64,000 bases of DNA from Gnetum montanum. Taxonomy: Eukaryota; Streptophyta; Gnetopsida; Gnetales; Gnetaceae. Position numbers and translations under genes: made by a program. The number at the start of each line of letters is the position of its first letter. Within the stretch, counting starts at the first letter, position 1. The stretch is from NCBI GenBank assembly GCA_015680685.1, contig MNCI01022121.1, positions 90,339 to 154,338 of the forward strand. Reading direction: 5' to 3'. Under the pieces are notes generated by a model. That model saw only the letters and a list, made by a program, of their open reading frames with translations. It had not been told where the DNA came from and made no database searches. Of the stretch, positions 1-10,146 are shown piece after piece.

Positions 1-880
1 TGTTGTACGATAGGCCCATAGTGTGTAGATTAGCTATTCATGGCATCGTTGCTTGCTGTTGCTAAGCATCCTATTAGAATATTAACAATGACTTTGTTCG
101 TAGCCTCCACTTGGCCATTCACCTATGTGTAGTATGGTGATGAAAATGAATGTTTGATGCCAAGGTGTTCACAGAAGGCTTTAGTTTCTACATTGCAAAA
201 TTATGGCCTATTATCTATAACTATAGTTATGGGTAGACCACAACCAGTTACTATGTTATCTAGAATAAATTTGCAAACCTGTTGTGATGTTTTCTTCCTA
301 AGGGGAATGGCTTTAACCCACTTGGTAAAGTATTCAATTGTGGTAATGATGAAGTTATGTCTTTCAGAAGACTTAGGCATTATAGGTCCTATGATATCCA
401 ACCCCCAACGTTGGAATGACCACGTGATCTACATAGTATGAAATTTAGTGAGTGGCATGTGCATTAGGTTACCATGTTACTAACACATGTCACATGTTCT
501 AACCTTGAAAATGCAATTGTACTCCATTTAAGGCCAATAATAACCTAGGCATATGATTTTTGCTACCATTGCCCTAGGGGCTATGTGGCCTTTGCATAGT
601 CCCTCATGGACTTGATCGACGATCATTTGCACTTCACTACCACTCATACAAGTTAATAGTATTCCATTATAGGATCTATGACACAAGGTGCTATAACCTA
701 CAAGGATGTACTACCATGATCACTTTTGTATTACTTCCTTTTGGGCAAAGGTTAGATTTTGGAAAGGCTCTCCTTGTTGGAGGTATGTCTTAATATCATC
801 ATACCACTCTTGGGATTGAGCTATGCTTGTCACGTCTATGGATGCAATGCTTGATGTTTGAGTTATAGGTTCAATGCAAT
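1..880 (-). pseudogene. E1 integrase (N-terminal part), degenerate, cut by window edge
   Basis: Integrase inserts the element's cDNA into the host chromosome. The minus-strand translation shows the HHCC zinc-binding region (HEGLCKGH followed by CDMC, about 300-460) and the start of the catalytic core (WGLDIIGP, then YFTKWVKAIPL and TSQQVCKFIL). The second catalytic block reads VIDNRP where the family has DNG. Stops interrupt the frame, for example inside CDMC**HGN. The third catalytic residue and the C-terminal domain lie beyond base 1. Confidence 0.88.
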
Positions 881-889
881 CCACTATCA

Positions 890-1345
890 AAGTAAGAAAT
901 GCAAAAAAATGTTGGGTGCAATGCTTAAGGCTAAAGTGGTTATTGCATCAGCAATGGCATTTTTATTACAAGGAATGTGTTGGACATCTATAGTTGCAAA
1001 TTATTTGAGCAAGTATTTTTTCAATTCATAATAAGGTTGTAAATGTTGTGCCTTGCAAGTGTAAACCTCTATAATTTGATTGACCACAAGCTGTGAGTCA
1101 CCTCGGATTGCTATGTTTTGGATTTCTAAATCATAATCTATTAAGACACCTCTAAGGAGACTTTCATACTCTGCCAGATTATTTGTGCAAGGAAATGAAA
1201 AATGATATGTGAAGGGTTAGATCTCCTTAGAGGGAAACATGATAATGGTAGTGGCACTACCACCTTGTGTGGTTGAAGCACCATCAAAGTGTAAAATTTC
1301 TTTAATGTTTGTAGGCACTTGACTTAAGCTATTGATGTGCTCATC
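890..1345 (-). pseudogene. E1 archaeal-type RNase H (second RNase H)
   Basis: This is the additional RNase H of Tat-lineage elements, thought to help degrade the RNA strand of the RNA-DNA hybrid. Visible motifs on the minus strand are HFDGASTTQGGSATT (first acidic residue), TNNLAEYESLLRG (catalytic Glu) and IRGDSQLVVNQ (Asp), followed by HIPCNKNAIADAI. The catalytic D-E-D pattern is retained although the frame has stops. The counterpart in E2 lies at 24811-25240. Confidence 0.87.
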
Positions 1346-2990
1346 TGGAAATTCTAGATCTATTATTGCTTGATTGTCTATGGATGAAGCCATGAGTTGT
1401 GAGACTATTGCTTGACCCTTTATGGATTCTTGTGCTATGTAGTGTTGGTCAAACTCTATCATTGTTACCTTCCACTATGCAATTTGACTACTTTTGTACA
1501 TGTTTTTGGTAATCACCCAAAGTATGTTGCTTTTGTAGATGACATTAACTTGATTTTGAAAAGCTATATCTTCATGTTTTGTGTGCACATTCTAAGGCAA
1601 GATAGTTCTTTTCAACATAATTATATTTCACCTCGTGGGGCACTAGCACATGGCTTAAATAGTAAATAAGGACCTCTAAGCCATCATCTTGCTTTTGACA
1701 AAGTAGAGAAGCAATGAACATGTCTAAGGTTGCAAGGTAACTATAGAATGTCTTATCTCCTTATGAAGGGTAGAGTGTTGAAAGTTGAGGCAGTTCCTTT
1801 TTGAGGTTGTCAAATGCCTCTTGGCATTAAGCTGTCCACTCAAAGTGGATTCCCGTTTTGAGAAAATGTTGCATTAGCTACAACTTATCAGTTAAATTTA
1901 TGATAATCCTATGTATGAATTTTAATCTACCTTGTAACCCACATAGCTCCTTAAGGTTTACCGGTGGTGCTAAGTTTGTAATAGCCTCATGTATACCTCC
2001 TTCTGATACTACAAAGCCTAGCATGTGACTAGTTTTGACGCCAAAGACACACTTTTTGGGGTTTAGCCTAAGGTCATGTCTAAGGAAACATTTGAGAATG
2101 TGGTCCAAGTCATATGCGTGGTCATGAGCTAACTTGGACTTAACTACTATATCATTTATGTAGTCATTGAGCAAGTCTAGTAGATAATTAGTAAAGATAT
2201 ATGTCATCGCACGTTGTTAGGCTGCTCCTATGTTTTTCAGTCCAAAAAGCATCATTGTATAGCAAAACATACCCAAAGGGGTCATGAAGGTGGTGTTGAG
2301 TTGGTGCTATGGGTTGATCCAAATTTGGTTATACCCTAAGAAACCATCCATAAAGGATAGAAAGGCATGACCAACCATTGTATTGATGAGTTGGTCAATA
2401 CTAGGCAATGGGAAGTCATCTTTGATGGTTGCCTTATTCAAGTCTTGAAAGTCTATGCAATATATTTCCAATTTCCTTAGGGAAAATTATAATTTTTGAA
2501 ACCTATTCAACATAGTTAACTACTTGAATGAAACCAGCTTTGTAAAGCTTAGTGATTTCATCATGAACTGCTAATGTGACCTTAGGCTTGACTTTGTGAG
2601 TTTTTTATTTAACTAGTTTTATGCGAGAATCAAGGATAATGTTGTGTTGTATTATGTAAAGGTCAAAGCTCAGCATGTCCTCATAGGACCATGCAAATGC
2701 CTTAACGTTATCAGTGAGAATTTTAGAGATGCTTTGTTTGTTTTAAGGCTCTAACAAGGAACTAAGTTTCAATTTCTTTACCTCACCTTTACATGTTACT
2801 ATAGGGATTTTGATGAGAAGATCCTTAGTTATGTCACTTGCCTCTAGGTCTAGAGCTCTAACTAGGTAGTCTAGCTAGTCTAGATATGTCTCTAGGGATG
2901 TTATGTTTATGTCATGAGTCATAGGCTCAAAGTCTAGAAGCTTAGTGTCAAGGGCAAATGATGATGCTTGTATGCATTCATTCTACAATC
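1346..2990 (-). pseudogene. E1 reverse transcriptase and RNase H, degenerate
   Basis: The polymerase region copies the genomic RNA into DNA. The best-preserved piece (2207-1878) covers the active-site and thumb region: LNDYINDIVVKSK, RLNPKKCVFGV, LGFVVSEGGI and LKELCGLQGRLKFIHRI. The box expected as YVDD or YIDD reads YIND. Upstream blocks around 2220-2460 match the palm and fingers but are broken by stops. RNase H and its tail follow (FDQHYIAQESIKGQA, 1462-1400). Upstream of about 2990 homology to pol ends and the linker begins. Confidence 0.88.
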
Positions 2991-3480
2991 CTACCAAAAA
3001 TCCTGCAAAATAACTAGAAAAATGTTAAGTGGCACCTATCTTAATAAGATAAAATGCATAAAATAAGGAAGACAATGTTATAAAAATTTGCCTAACTCTG
3101 CAATTGTTGGATCAGATAAGAAAGTATGTAAGTAATTTTGCGACCTCAATTGACCATAAAATTTCCAATTTAAGGTCATAGCGGACCATGGTTTATGTGG
3201 GAAACATGGGTTTAAGCAAGGCTTGGAAGGTTTTAAATGTGGATTTAAGTTGGGCATTTTTTGGGAAATCAAGAAAAATGCAAAAAAATTTCTATGTATA
3301 CAGAAACTAGAAAAGTTGAAAAAACTTTTCTATAGAGAAACTAGAAAAGTTGGAAAAAATTTTCTAACTCTGGGTGCTATACCCATCCCACGTAATGCAT
3401 GGAACTTGGGATAGTCTTACTTTATGCATGGGACATGAGATAGGCCTTGGGAGGGTGATGTGTCCTTCAACCCAGAAGGG
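2990..3480. other. E1 linker, RT side: no gene seen
   Basis: This is non-coding sequence between the RT start of E1 and the putative promoter of the antisense gene. Around 3290-3370 there is a short direct duplication of a phrase reading AGAAACTAGAAAAGTTG, with A/T-rich flanks. I see no coding similarity on either strand. Confidence 0.5.
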
Positions 3481-3520
3481 TATAAATATGAGTTTTACCA
3501 TAGTTAATCTAGTCATTTTC
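3481..3520 (+). promoter_or_regulatory. TATA box, candidate promoter of the E1 antisense gene
   Basis: TATAAATA sits at about 3481-3488 on the plus strand, opposite to E1 gag-pol and about 1.4 kb upstream of the first recognisable accessory-gene exon. About 290 bp downstream a good splice donor (CAGCAAG followed by GTAAGG, near 3765) is followed by a pyrimidine-rich stretch ending in TTTACCTTAG, which would suit a 5'-leader intron. This is inference from motifs only; E2 shows no equivalent TATA at the matching place. Confidence 0.35.
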
Positions 3521-4298
3521 AAAGTTGAAGCAAATAATCATCAAACATAGCATGGCTAAGGTGAAAGGAGACAAAGCATAGTGATGAAAGAGGGGAAGAT
3601 AGAGTGTGATAAAGAGAAAGAAGAAATTAAAATCATGACAATAAGCGATGACACACCATAGTGAATGTCAACATCCTAGCCTCATCAACGTGGACAAAGG
3701 AGAACACACACTGAGGTGCCTTCCTAGGGAATTCATAGAGGACTAGAGGGAGACACCATCAGCAAGGTAAGGTGCTTTACTCTTCCCTTGTGATTTTTCT
3801 CCCCTCTTCTTTTTTACCTTAGGGTTTTGGGATTTTGAGGGTGACCCACCTTGGGTAGGGACTACCTCCACCATCGTAGTCACCATGAGTCATAGCCAGG
3901 TGAGGGAATGCACATAGTGCATTTTTTGTATATTTCTAATTTTTTGTTGTTGTGAGGGTTTGTGTACCATGCATAGCACAAAATAAACATTTTTTTTTTT
4001 GCATCCTACACATGATGCTAGACATGGATTTTTGGGCTTCCTATGCATGATGTAGGATAGGGCTTTTTGGACATCTTGCATGTGATGCAGGACAAGGGTT
4101 TTCTTGGCATTCCACACATGATATGGGATAGGGGTTGATTGAGGAGTCTTGAAGGTTAATGCAAAGCATGATGGTCTAAGTAGGATGACTATGAGGATCA
4201 AAACTATCATACCAGGGGATGTTCTTGAGAGTGTAACAAAAAAGTTAGAAAAATTATGATTTTCTAGCATCATGTTCTATAAGCAATGTAGTCAAGAT
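3521..4298. other. E1 linker, possible leader region of the antisense gene
   Basis: No protein similarity is seen. The stretch holds the candidate leader splice sites near 3765-3825 and a GCATCC-type phrase repeated around 4005-4130 (variants of cacatgatgYagGAYA). The minus-strand open frame here (4273-3890) looks like a by-product of those repeats rather than a gene. Confidence 0.4.
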
Positions 4299-4585
4299 GT
4301 TACGCTCTATAGTGAGCGTAACCAATAGTTTGAGATTTTTTTGATAGTTGGAAATGTTTTCTAATTATTATACTCTATAGGGAGCATAACCAACCCTTGG
4401 AAAATTTTTGTAGCTTTTATGCTTGATGGGGAGTGTAGCCAACACTTGGAAAATTTTTATGATTGTTGAGCATAACGAAGAATTAGAATTTTTTCGTAGT
4501 TGGGAGGGTTACACTCTATGGGGAGCATAATTGATAGATAAAAATTTTGTAATTTTGAAGGTTATGCTCTATGGGTAGCATAACC
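4299..4585. repeat. Palindromic repeat cluster in the E1 linker
   Basis: At least five imperfect inverted repeats of the form GTTACGCTC...GAGCGTAAC occur at about 4299-4323, 4366-4390, 4417-4441, 4508-4532 and 4561-4585, with a half-site near 4470. Spacing is 45-70 bp. Each could form a hairpin or bind a dimeric factor. The same motif type occurs in the E1 LTR (for example near 33250, 33390 and 33640) and in the related E3 LTR. Confidence 0.75.
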
Positions 4586-5324
4586 AAACGTTAGTGAATT
4601 TTTTCAATATTTTCAAAGTTATAATGTTTGTACATATGCAACATGGTTGTTAATGTTGTGCCCCATTGGGGATTAGGCACATTAGATGGGTATGCCAACG
4701 TCCCTTTATCATGGGGCTTGGTGAAAAAATTAAAATTTTTGCTAATATGTTAAGTCTAATTTTTCTGCATGTTTTCATTTTTTTGTATCCAATGCTAACA
4801 TTCTCTTCTTATCATTGTTATGGCCATAGGGTATTATTAAAACCCATCCTCATTGTAGTTGAGTTGGTAGGTATCTTGTGTTTACATGAGTGAGCCTGTA
4901 CTAAACGTACCTACACCAGACACATGTGTGGGTCACCAAGTAGTATGGTTCAAATCAAAAGTGCAATAATTCCTAGAATTTTTTCTCCACCACTTTAGTG
5001 TGATGATATGATCACACTTGGCGATAGAAGTAGTTAGTGTCATAATGGAAACACTATTGCTCGGGGCAAACCGAGGCATCCTAAGGTTCATATTTGATGA
5101 GCCTACTAGCAATGAAGGAGTAGAGAGTTTAGGCTAGGGCTACAAGGGCCTTAGGTCTTTGTCTAGGGTCTGGGAGATGTTATAATTTTAGTGTTACAAT
5201 AAGAAAAACACTTTATTCATTTCTCAACACATACACACTCTTTTCTAGAACCCACCTAGGACAAGGTATTCTGCTAGAGGATGAGTGCTCTTATGATTAC
5301 TTGTACTACCTATTAGATTATGAC

Positions 5325-5426
5325 GTAAGATGCTAACAACTCATGTCCATTGCCAAGTTTACCATTAACGTATCTTACCTACATAATAAAGAGGGGGCGC
5401 TGAATTTGACTCTTACTACCCTACAG
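5325..5426 (+). other. aORF intron A (E1)
   Basis: Donor GTAAGATG and acceptor CTACAG, 102 bp. The acceptor aligns with that of intron A in E2 (both continue GAAT); the donor position differs between the copies. Confidence 0.5.
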
Positions 5427-5632
5427 GAATTCTCATGTTTTGAGAATGTCCATGTAGCCATGATTAGGTAGATTGGGGTAGACTTAATGAAACTACCTCA
5501 CAAATATTCAAAGTATTATGAGAGGTGTTAGGCTCTTAGCTAGTTGGATGTTGAGTGGGAAACTGGCATTCCAAGCATGGAGGAGGTTTTAGCCCCACTA
5601 CCGCCATCTCGCACACCATTTGTACCACATAA

Positions 5633-5714
5633 GTTGTATGTCACTCATTTTATGCACTTTTTGCTTTATTTCTTCTCATGTTGGTAATTTTACCTTTGTT
5701 TATTACAACTACAG
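5633..5714 (+). other. aORF intron B (E1)
   Basis: Donor GTTGTATG and acceptor AACTACAG after a T-rich tract, 82 bp. It follows a proline-rich exon end in the same position as E2 intron B. Confidence 0.6.
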
Positions 5715-6715
5715 TTAAGTCAAGCAAAGTCACAGTGGTTGCCATAGGTCTCACTGAGGCCACTCTCATCGTCAAAGATGATGAGGTTGAGAGTTTAGAA
5801 CATTGGTTATGCTATCAGGTCCCAATGGAGATAATGAGGAATCTTCAGTGGACTAGGCTCATGGACATTTTCTTAGCTGTTAGCCTAAGTATCCTAGTGG
5901 CTAAAATGATTACCATAATTAACTTCTTTACTAAGAGCACTAATCGCTTCAACACATGAGCTTGTGATGTGTAGGTGACCTTGGAAATTACAGATGAATT
6001 CTTTTTGGACCTCTTCAGCATCCCCTCTAAGGGCCTGCTAGTTGTAAAAGAAAAATCAACAAAGACTTAGACCATATATGGAACATTGAGGAGTGGTTGG
6101 GAACTTCCAAGATCTACAAAGGAATATTAGTCAAGGATGTGAGGGTACCCATGGTCCACCACTTCTACTCAGTCTTCCATCCTGATGCATTTCCAAAGCT
6201 ACTTTTCCAAACAACAATTCTTATGATTGAGTAGGCTTGAGTGATTAGGGATGTAATAGAGAAGGAGACATGGTAAAACTAGGCCTCTCACTTTGCCAAA
6301 AACCTATATTTTGAAATTGTTATGCTATGCCTACAAATATTCACAAAGTTTTTAGTAGTTCATGAGGAAGGACTATGGATGATGCAAGACCATAGTAAAA
6401 TCTCTAGGCCATGGATCCATTACCTGTTCAACACCACGTAGTTACAGGATGCTCTAGAGGTAATTGGTGAGTTGTTTTTAGTAATGACTAGAGGCAATGT
6501 GGGATGATCCTACTACACACATGATAGTGCTTGGGAGGCCCCATTAGCCAACACCAGAAATGTAGCAAGAGGAGCACGACTCACTACTAAGGGAGTGGGA
6601 TAGTTCAAAATAAAGATTAAGAAATTATGCCATATGGAGGAGCCCACACATGAAGTAGAGGAGGATGGAAAAAAGCTTTATTTTAAGCTTTATGATGTGC
6701 ACTCAAGAATTACAG

Positions 6716-6800
6716 GTATGCATTATTGGATACTATTGTAATGTGCCATTCTATATTATACTCATTATTGGAAATTCTAAATCTAACTTGTGTGATGTAG
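6716..6800 (+). other. aORF intron C (E1)
   Basis: ACAG followed by GTATGC is the donor and TGTGATGTAG the acceptor; 85 bp, A/T-rich. The next exon opens with RAPAVIVEP, matching the APVV.PE exon start of E2. Confidence 0.65.
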
Positions 6801-7013
6801 GCAAGAGGGCCCCTGCAGTGATAGTAGAGCCCATGGAGGATGATGTCCCTCAACTTGAGGGATAAATTGAAGATGAAGAAGAGTGAAAATCTGCCAAAGT
6901 GCTAAGGAAAATTGAGAAGGAAGGGTTGCAGTTCGAAGGGATTGAGTTTGAAAATTTCTTTAACGATGTGCAGATGGGCAATCGCCCTGTTCTCACATCT
7001 AAGGGCTTGTTGG

Positions 7014-7150
7014 GTAGGAGCTTTGCACTACCATCTTTATTTTTTGTATTATTATTTTTTTATTATTCTCCCCCCTTTTTTATGTTATCTTTGAACTCTT
7101 ACAACCTTAGTTGTTGGCTATCTGATAATCACAAAGTGTGTTATGTTACA
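7014..7150 (+). other. aORF intron D (E1), acceptor uncertain
   Basis: Donor GTAGGAG directly follows the exon end LTSKGLL, as GTATG follows LTDQGIFS in E2. A long T-run follows. Several AGs near 7130-7160 could be the acceptor, so the end is approximate. Confidence 0.45.
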
Positions 7151-7295
7151 ACTTCAAGTGTTTCCACTGAATGCCCAACATCCACATCCACCTTCCATAT
7201 GCAACCATGGGAAGAGGCTCCAAATAAATTTGCGTTCATGTAGGTCTTGTTGGTTGACATGATAGATCATATACAACAAATAGACCCTAAAATTA

Positions 7296-7377
7296 GTACA
7301 TTTATATTTATCTATTTTTTCTTGATTTGCTTGCTTGATTCATAGCTAACATCATCTTGCCTATTATGTAATGACAG
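7296..7377 (+). other. aORF intron E (E1)
   Basis: Donor GTACATTT and acceptor AATGACAG, 82 bp. The flanking exon ends DPKI and G..LNWDP align with NPEL and GAKFQWDP in E2. Confidence 0.65.
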
Positions 7378-8198
7378 GTTCATAACTTAACTGGGACCCA
7401 AATAGGACGGTCCAGGTTGATGTTGTGCCTAAGTTTTCACACAAGGTGGAGCAAGTACCTTTTTATGTATATGATGAGAAAAGAAAATTCCCATTGTACT
7501 CTACAAGAGCATTATGGGAGTGTAGGTGCTTTAACAAGTAATTATGGAAATGGGGGCAGGAGCTTCAAGAGAAGGGGGCAAGCCATGACACAAAATTGGA
7601 GGACTTGTAATCCTGTTATGAATTCTTGGTAGCATGTGACAAACCTAATAGTAGTTGGTGCATAACTAAAATCAATTATGCTAGGTATTGATCAGCTGTT
7701 CAAGGTAAGAATGAAGCTACCTGTGAGGTGATTAAGTAATAGTTGTAGATGGACCTACTAGCAAGAAAGAATCAAGACTGGAATGATTATAGTGTGAAAT
7801 TGTACAAATGGGGCTAGACTCAAAAGAATAACAAGCACCACTATAAGCAAGAACATGAGGCATACGATAAAAATTATAGAGATGAGTCCATGGAGTGTCA
7901 TTGCCAAGAGATATTTCTTAACGCAATCAGTGCAACATAAGCTTACAAACTATTCACAAGAAATGTAGTGGTGAGTGGAACCCTAGAGATACACATCATT
8001 GTACCTTCAAGAGAGGTCACTTCTACTAGGTTTTCACTGGGGTAGCCCTCATGGGTAGCTATAGAGAAAAGGAAAACCATTGTGGGTATTGACCTTAGCA
8101 AGGAGGATTGGACACAGTTATCGAAGGATGAAATCCTTTGATGGTTGGACATAGGTATTGACAAGATGCCCCTAAACATGGATCTAAGTCCCTCTAAG

Positions 8199-8290
8199 GT
8201 TGGTCTAGTTTGCATGATTTTTATTTACTTTAATGTTGCATGCCACTTTATTTGTTAGATAATTTATTATTTTATTTTCATTTAATGCAG
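8199..8290 (+). other. aORF intron F (E1)
   Basis: CTAAG followed by GTTGGTC is the donor and TTTAATGCAG the acceptor; 92 bp with a strong T-rich tract. It separates the coiled-coil-like exon from the short acidic last exon, as in E2. Confidence 0.65.
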
Positions 8291-8564
8291 GTTTTGGATG
8301 ATGATGTAGGCCCTAGCAGAGCAATGGACGAAGAGGAAGAGGAAGAACCTTATCCCCTACCACACAATACAAGCTAAAATGGCTAGAATGTAGCCCTACC
8401 ATTAGGCAATTTCATATTTTTTGAGATTTTATGCTTTGGATGTAAACTTGAACTATATATCTTATTAATAATGTAATGAAATGTGATTATTTGCTTATCA
8501 TCTTGTTTTATTTTATGCAATATTTTTGTAATTTTAACTTGTGATTTGATTGATGCAATTAGGC

Positions 8565-8815
8565 CCCTTGTGGGCCCCATGCCAGCTTTAGGCCATGGTA
8601 AGACAACCATTACTAGTTTAAGATCATTTCATGCCATCACTAGTTTAATGTCATTTTGGGCCATAGTGTCAGAGGGAAGTTGGTTGCCAGTATTAGTCCT
8701 TAGCAGGCCATGCAATAGTTTAAGGCCTTTTCAAGTTTTAGTGTACAAGGAAGCAAGCTACCAGTTTTTGGCCTTAGTGGGCCATGCAATAGTTTAAGAC
8801 CTTTCCAGGCCATTT
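8565..8815. repeat. Degenerate minisatellite at the 3' side of the E1 aORF
   Basis: Recurrent phrases of the type GGCCATGCAATAGTTTAAG occur roughly every 35-60 bp (for example near 8590, 8630, 8705 and 8775). Read on the minus strand this is the CTTAAACTA type of repeat seen in E2 and E3. It lies between the aORF end and the E1 protease. Confidence 0.65.
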
Positions 8816-9149
8816 TTTTTTTCATTTTTTTTGGAAAAGACTAAATGAAACTACATGAACTAAAGAAATGAAATAACTAGTGCAAGATGTAAATCATAAT
8901 GTAATCATAACTACACAAGTAAAAAATAAGGTGTAAGTGAAACATGCAGGCAAACTAAGGGCATGCCTTAGTCATGTTAATGTTTTCTAACCTGATGTGA
9001 GTTGAGAGGTTTGTAAGGCCTAGGAGGCATAAGAAAGTATTTTTCTAGACCTTTTTCTATTGCAAAAAAGGTAATCTACCCAGAAGGCTCCCTCAAGTAG
9101 GTTGCTTGCTTTGCTTGGTTGTTTAGGATCAGCTACACAACATTGACTT
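8816..9149. other. A/T-rich spacer between minisatellite and E1 protease
   Basis: I see no gene. It starts with a T-run at 8814-8833. The end nearest 9150 may include broken sequence of the polyprotein tail. Confidence 0.4.
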
Positions 9150-10141
9150 TCATCCTAAACAAGCAGTGTATCTTCAAAGATATCTACCTCTAACTCTTGT
9201 TCTATATCTACATTATTGATGGTTAGGGGTACATTATCATCATAGATCACCACCTCTCCACCCTCATAGGACAAGTGGATCTCTTGATGAATAGGTGAAG
9301 AAATGGTCCATAGCTGGGCTAGCCAAGACCTCCCTAGGATCAAGTTGAATCTAAGCATTTATTCAATTACAATTAATTTAGCATTAGTGGGAAATTACTC
9401 CCCTACCATGAAAGTTATCATGATTATTCCTTTTACAAACGCACACACCTCATTGAAAGATTTCAAGCATGTTGTTTTTGTTGACTTGATCTAGTCAACC
9501 AGGCCAAGCTTGTCAACGATGGGGACTGGGATGATATTGGTTGCCACCCTATCATCAATGTGCACTATGAAAATTTTTATAAACATGGGCTCACTGTTCA
9601 CCTAACCCTTTTTATGATCAACCTTGATTGCCTTATGATGAAATGTCAAGGGTGTTGGCCTTGATGCTTCAGTTGTGGGGGGAAGCATTATAGTGTGAAT
9701 GGCTTTTTCATCTATTGGAACATCTTCCTTAGTAGGAATAGATGTCAGCATGCAAACTAATGTCTCATGGTGAGTAGCGGAAGTGATTATCAAGTTGTAT
9801 AGGCTCAAAGTAATGTTCTTTTGTTTGAGGGCCTGTTTAACTTGTGCTAGTGTATCCAAAAAAGCTTTCCCATAATTTGTTATTTTGGTGTCCTTTACCT
9901 CCTCCATACATCCTAAGAGATGAATCTCTCAAGGAGGAGATTTATCATTTAGTTGTACAATAGGCTTTCAAGCCTTAGTGCTTCTCAGTTGGTTGTTTGT
10001 GCTTGCATTGGTAGCCTGAGATGATGAGGCCATGGGGATGACTAACAAGGGGATGGCCTTAGGAGGACTTAGCTCTATGCATTCCCTAATCATTTTGTTA
10101 GCGAGACACTCATAATGTCTCTTAGGGTATGACTTTGGATG
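9150..10141 (-). pseudogene. E1 gag end and protease, degenerate
   Basis: The retropepsin cuts the gag-pol polyprotein. The 3' part on the minus strand reads RFNLILGRSWLAQL and TISSPIHQEIHLSYEGGE, which is the plant Ty3/gypsy protease end (family form LLGRPWL). Upstream (9907-9602) are LAQVKQALKQKNITLSLYN and a long hydrophilic stretch, aligning with 15440-15700 of E2. The block is cut at 10141/10147, where E2 inserted; the rest of gag resumes at 29255. Confidence 0.85.
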
Positions 10142-10146
10142 GGCAG
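10142..10146. repeat. Target-site duplication of E2, left copy
   Basis: GGCAG here and GGCAA at 29250-29254 match at 4 of 5 positions and flank the two E2 LTRs exactly. Confidence 0.7.

Larger units (their letters stand above)
4900..8377 (+). pseudogene. E1 antisense intron-containing accessory gene (aORF), degenerate
   Basis: This gene runs opposite to E1 gag-pol, between protease and RT. Exon blocks match the E2 copy by eye: NTLFISQHIHTLF.NPPR (about 5210-5265), a block around MDIFLAVSL (5720-5960), TDEFFLDLFSIPSKG and IEEWLGTSK (5990-6115), FLVVHEEG with ISRPWIHYLF (6350-6430), PWEEAPNKFAF (7200-7240) and a lysine/tryptophan-rich coiled-coil-like tail (7380-8180). The last exon is acidic (DEEEEEEPYPL) and ends at TAA 8375-8377. 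Six introns fit the alignment. Function is unknown. The middle part vaguely recalls plant mobile domain proteins, but I would not assign it. Several in-frame stops make this copy a pseudogene; the 5' end is uncertain. Confidence 0.7.

Noticed and set aside
5980-6480. Assigning the aORF middle region to the plant mobile domain family
   Set aside because: The order of motifs (FW.K-type block, then T.EF..DLF..P..G) is only faintly similar by eye; a profile search would be needed.
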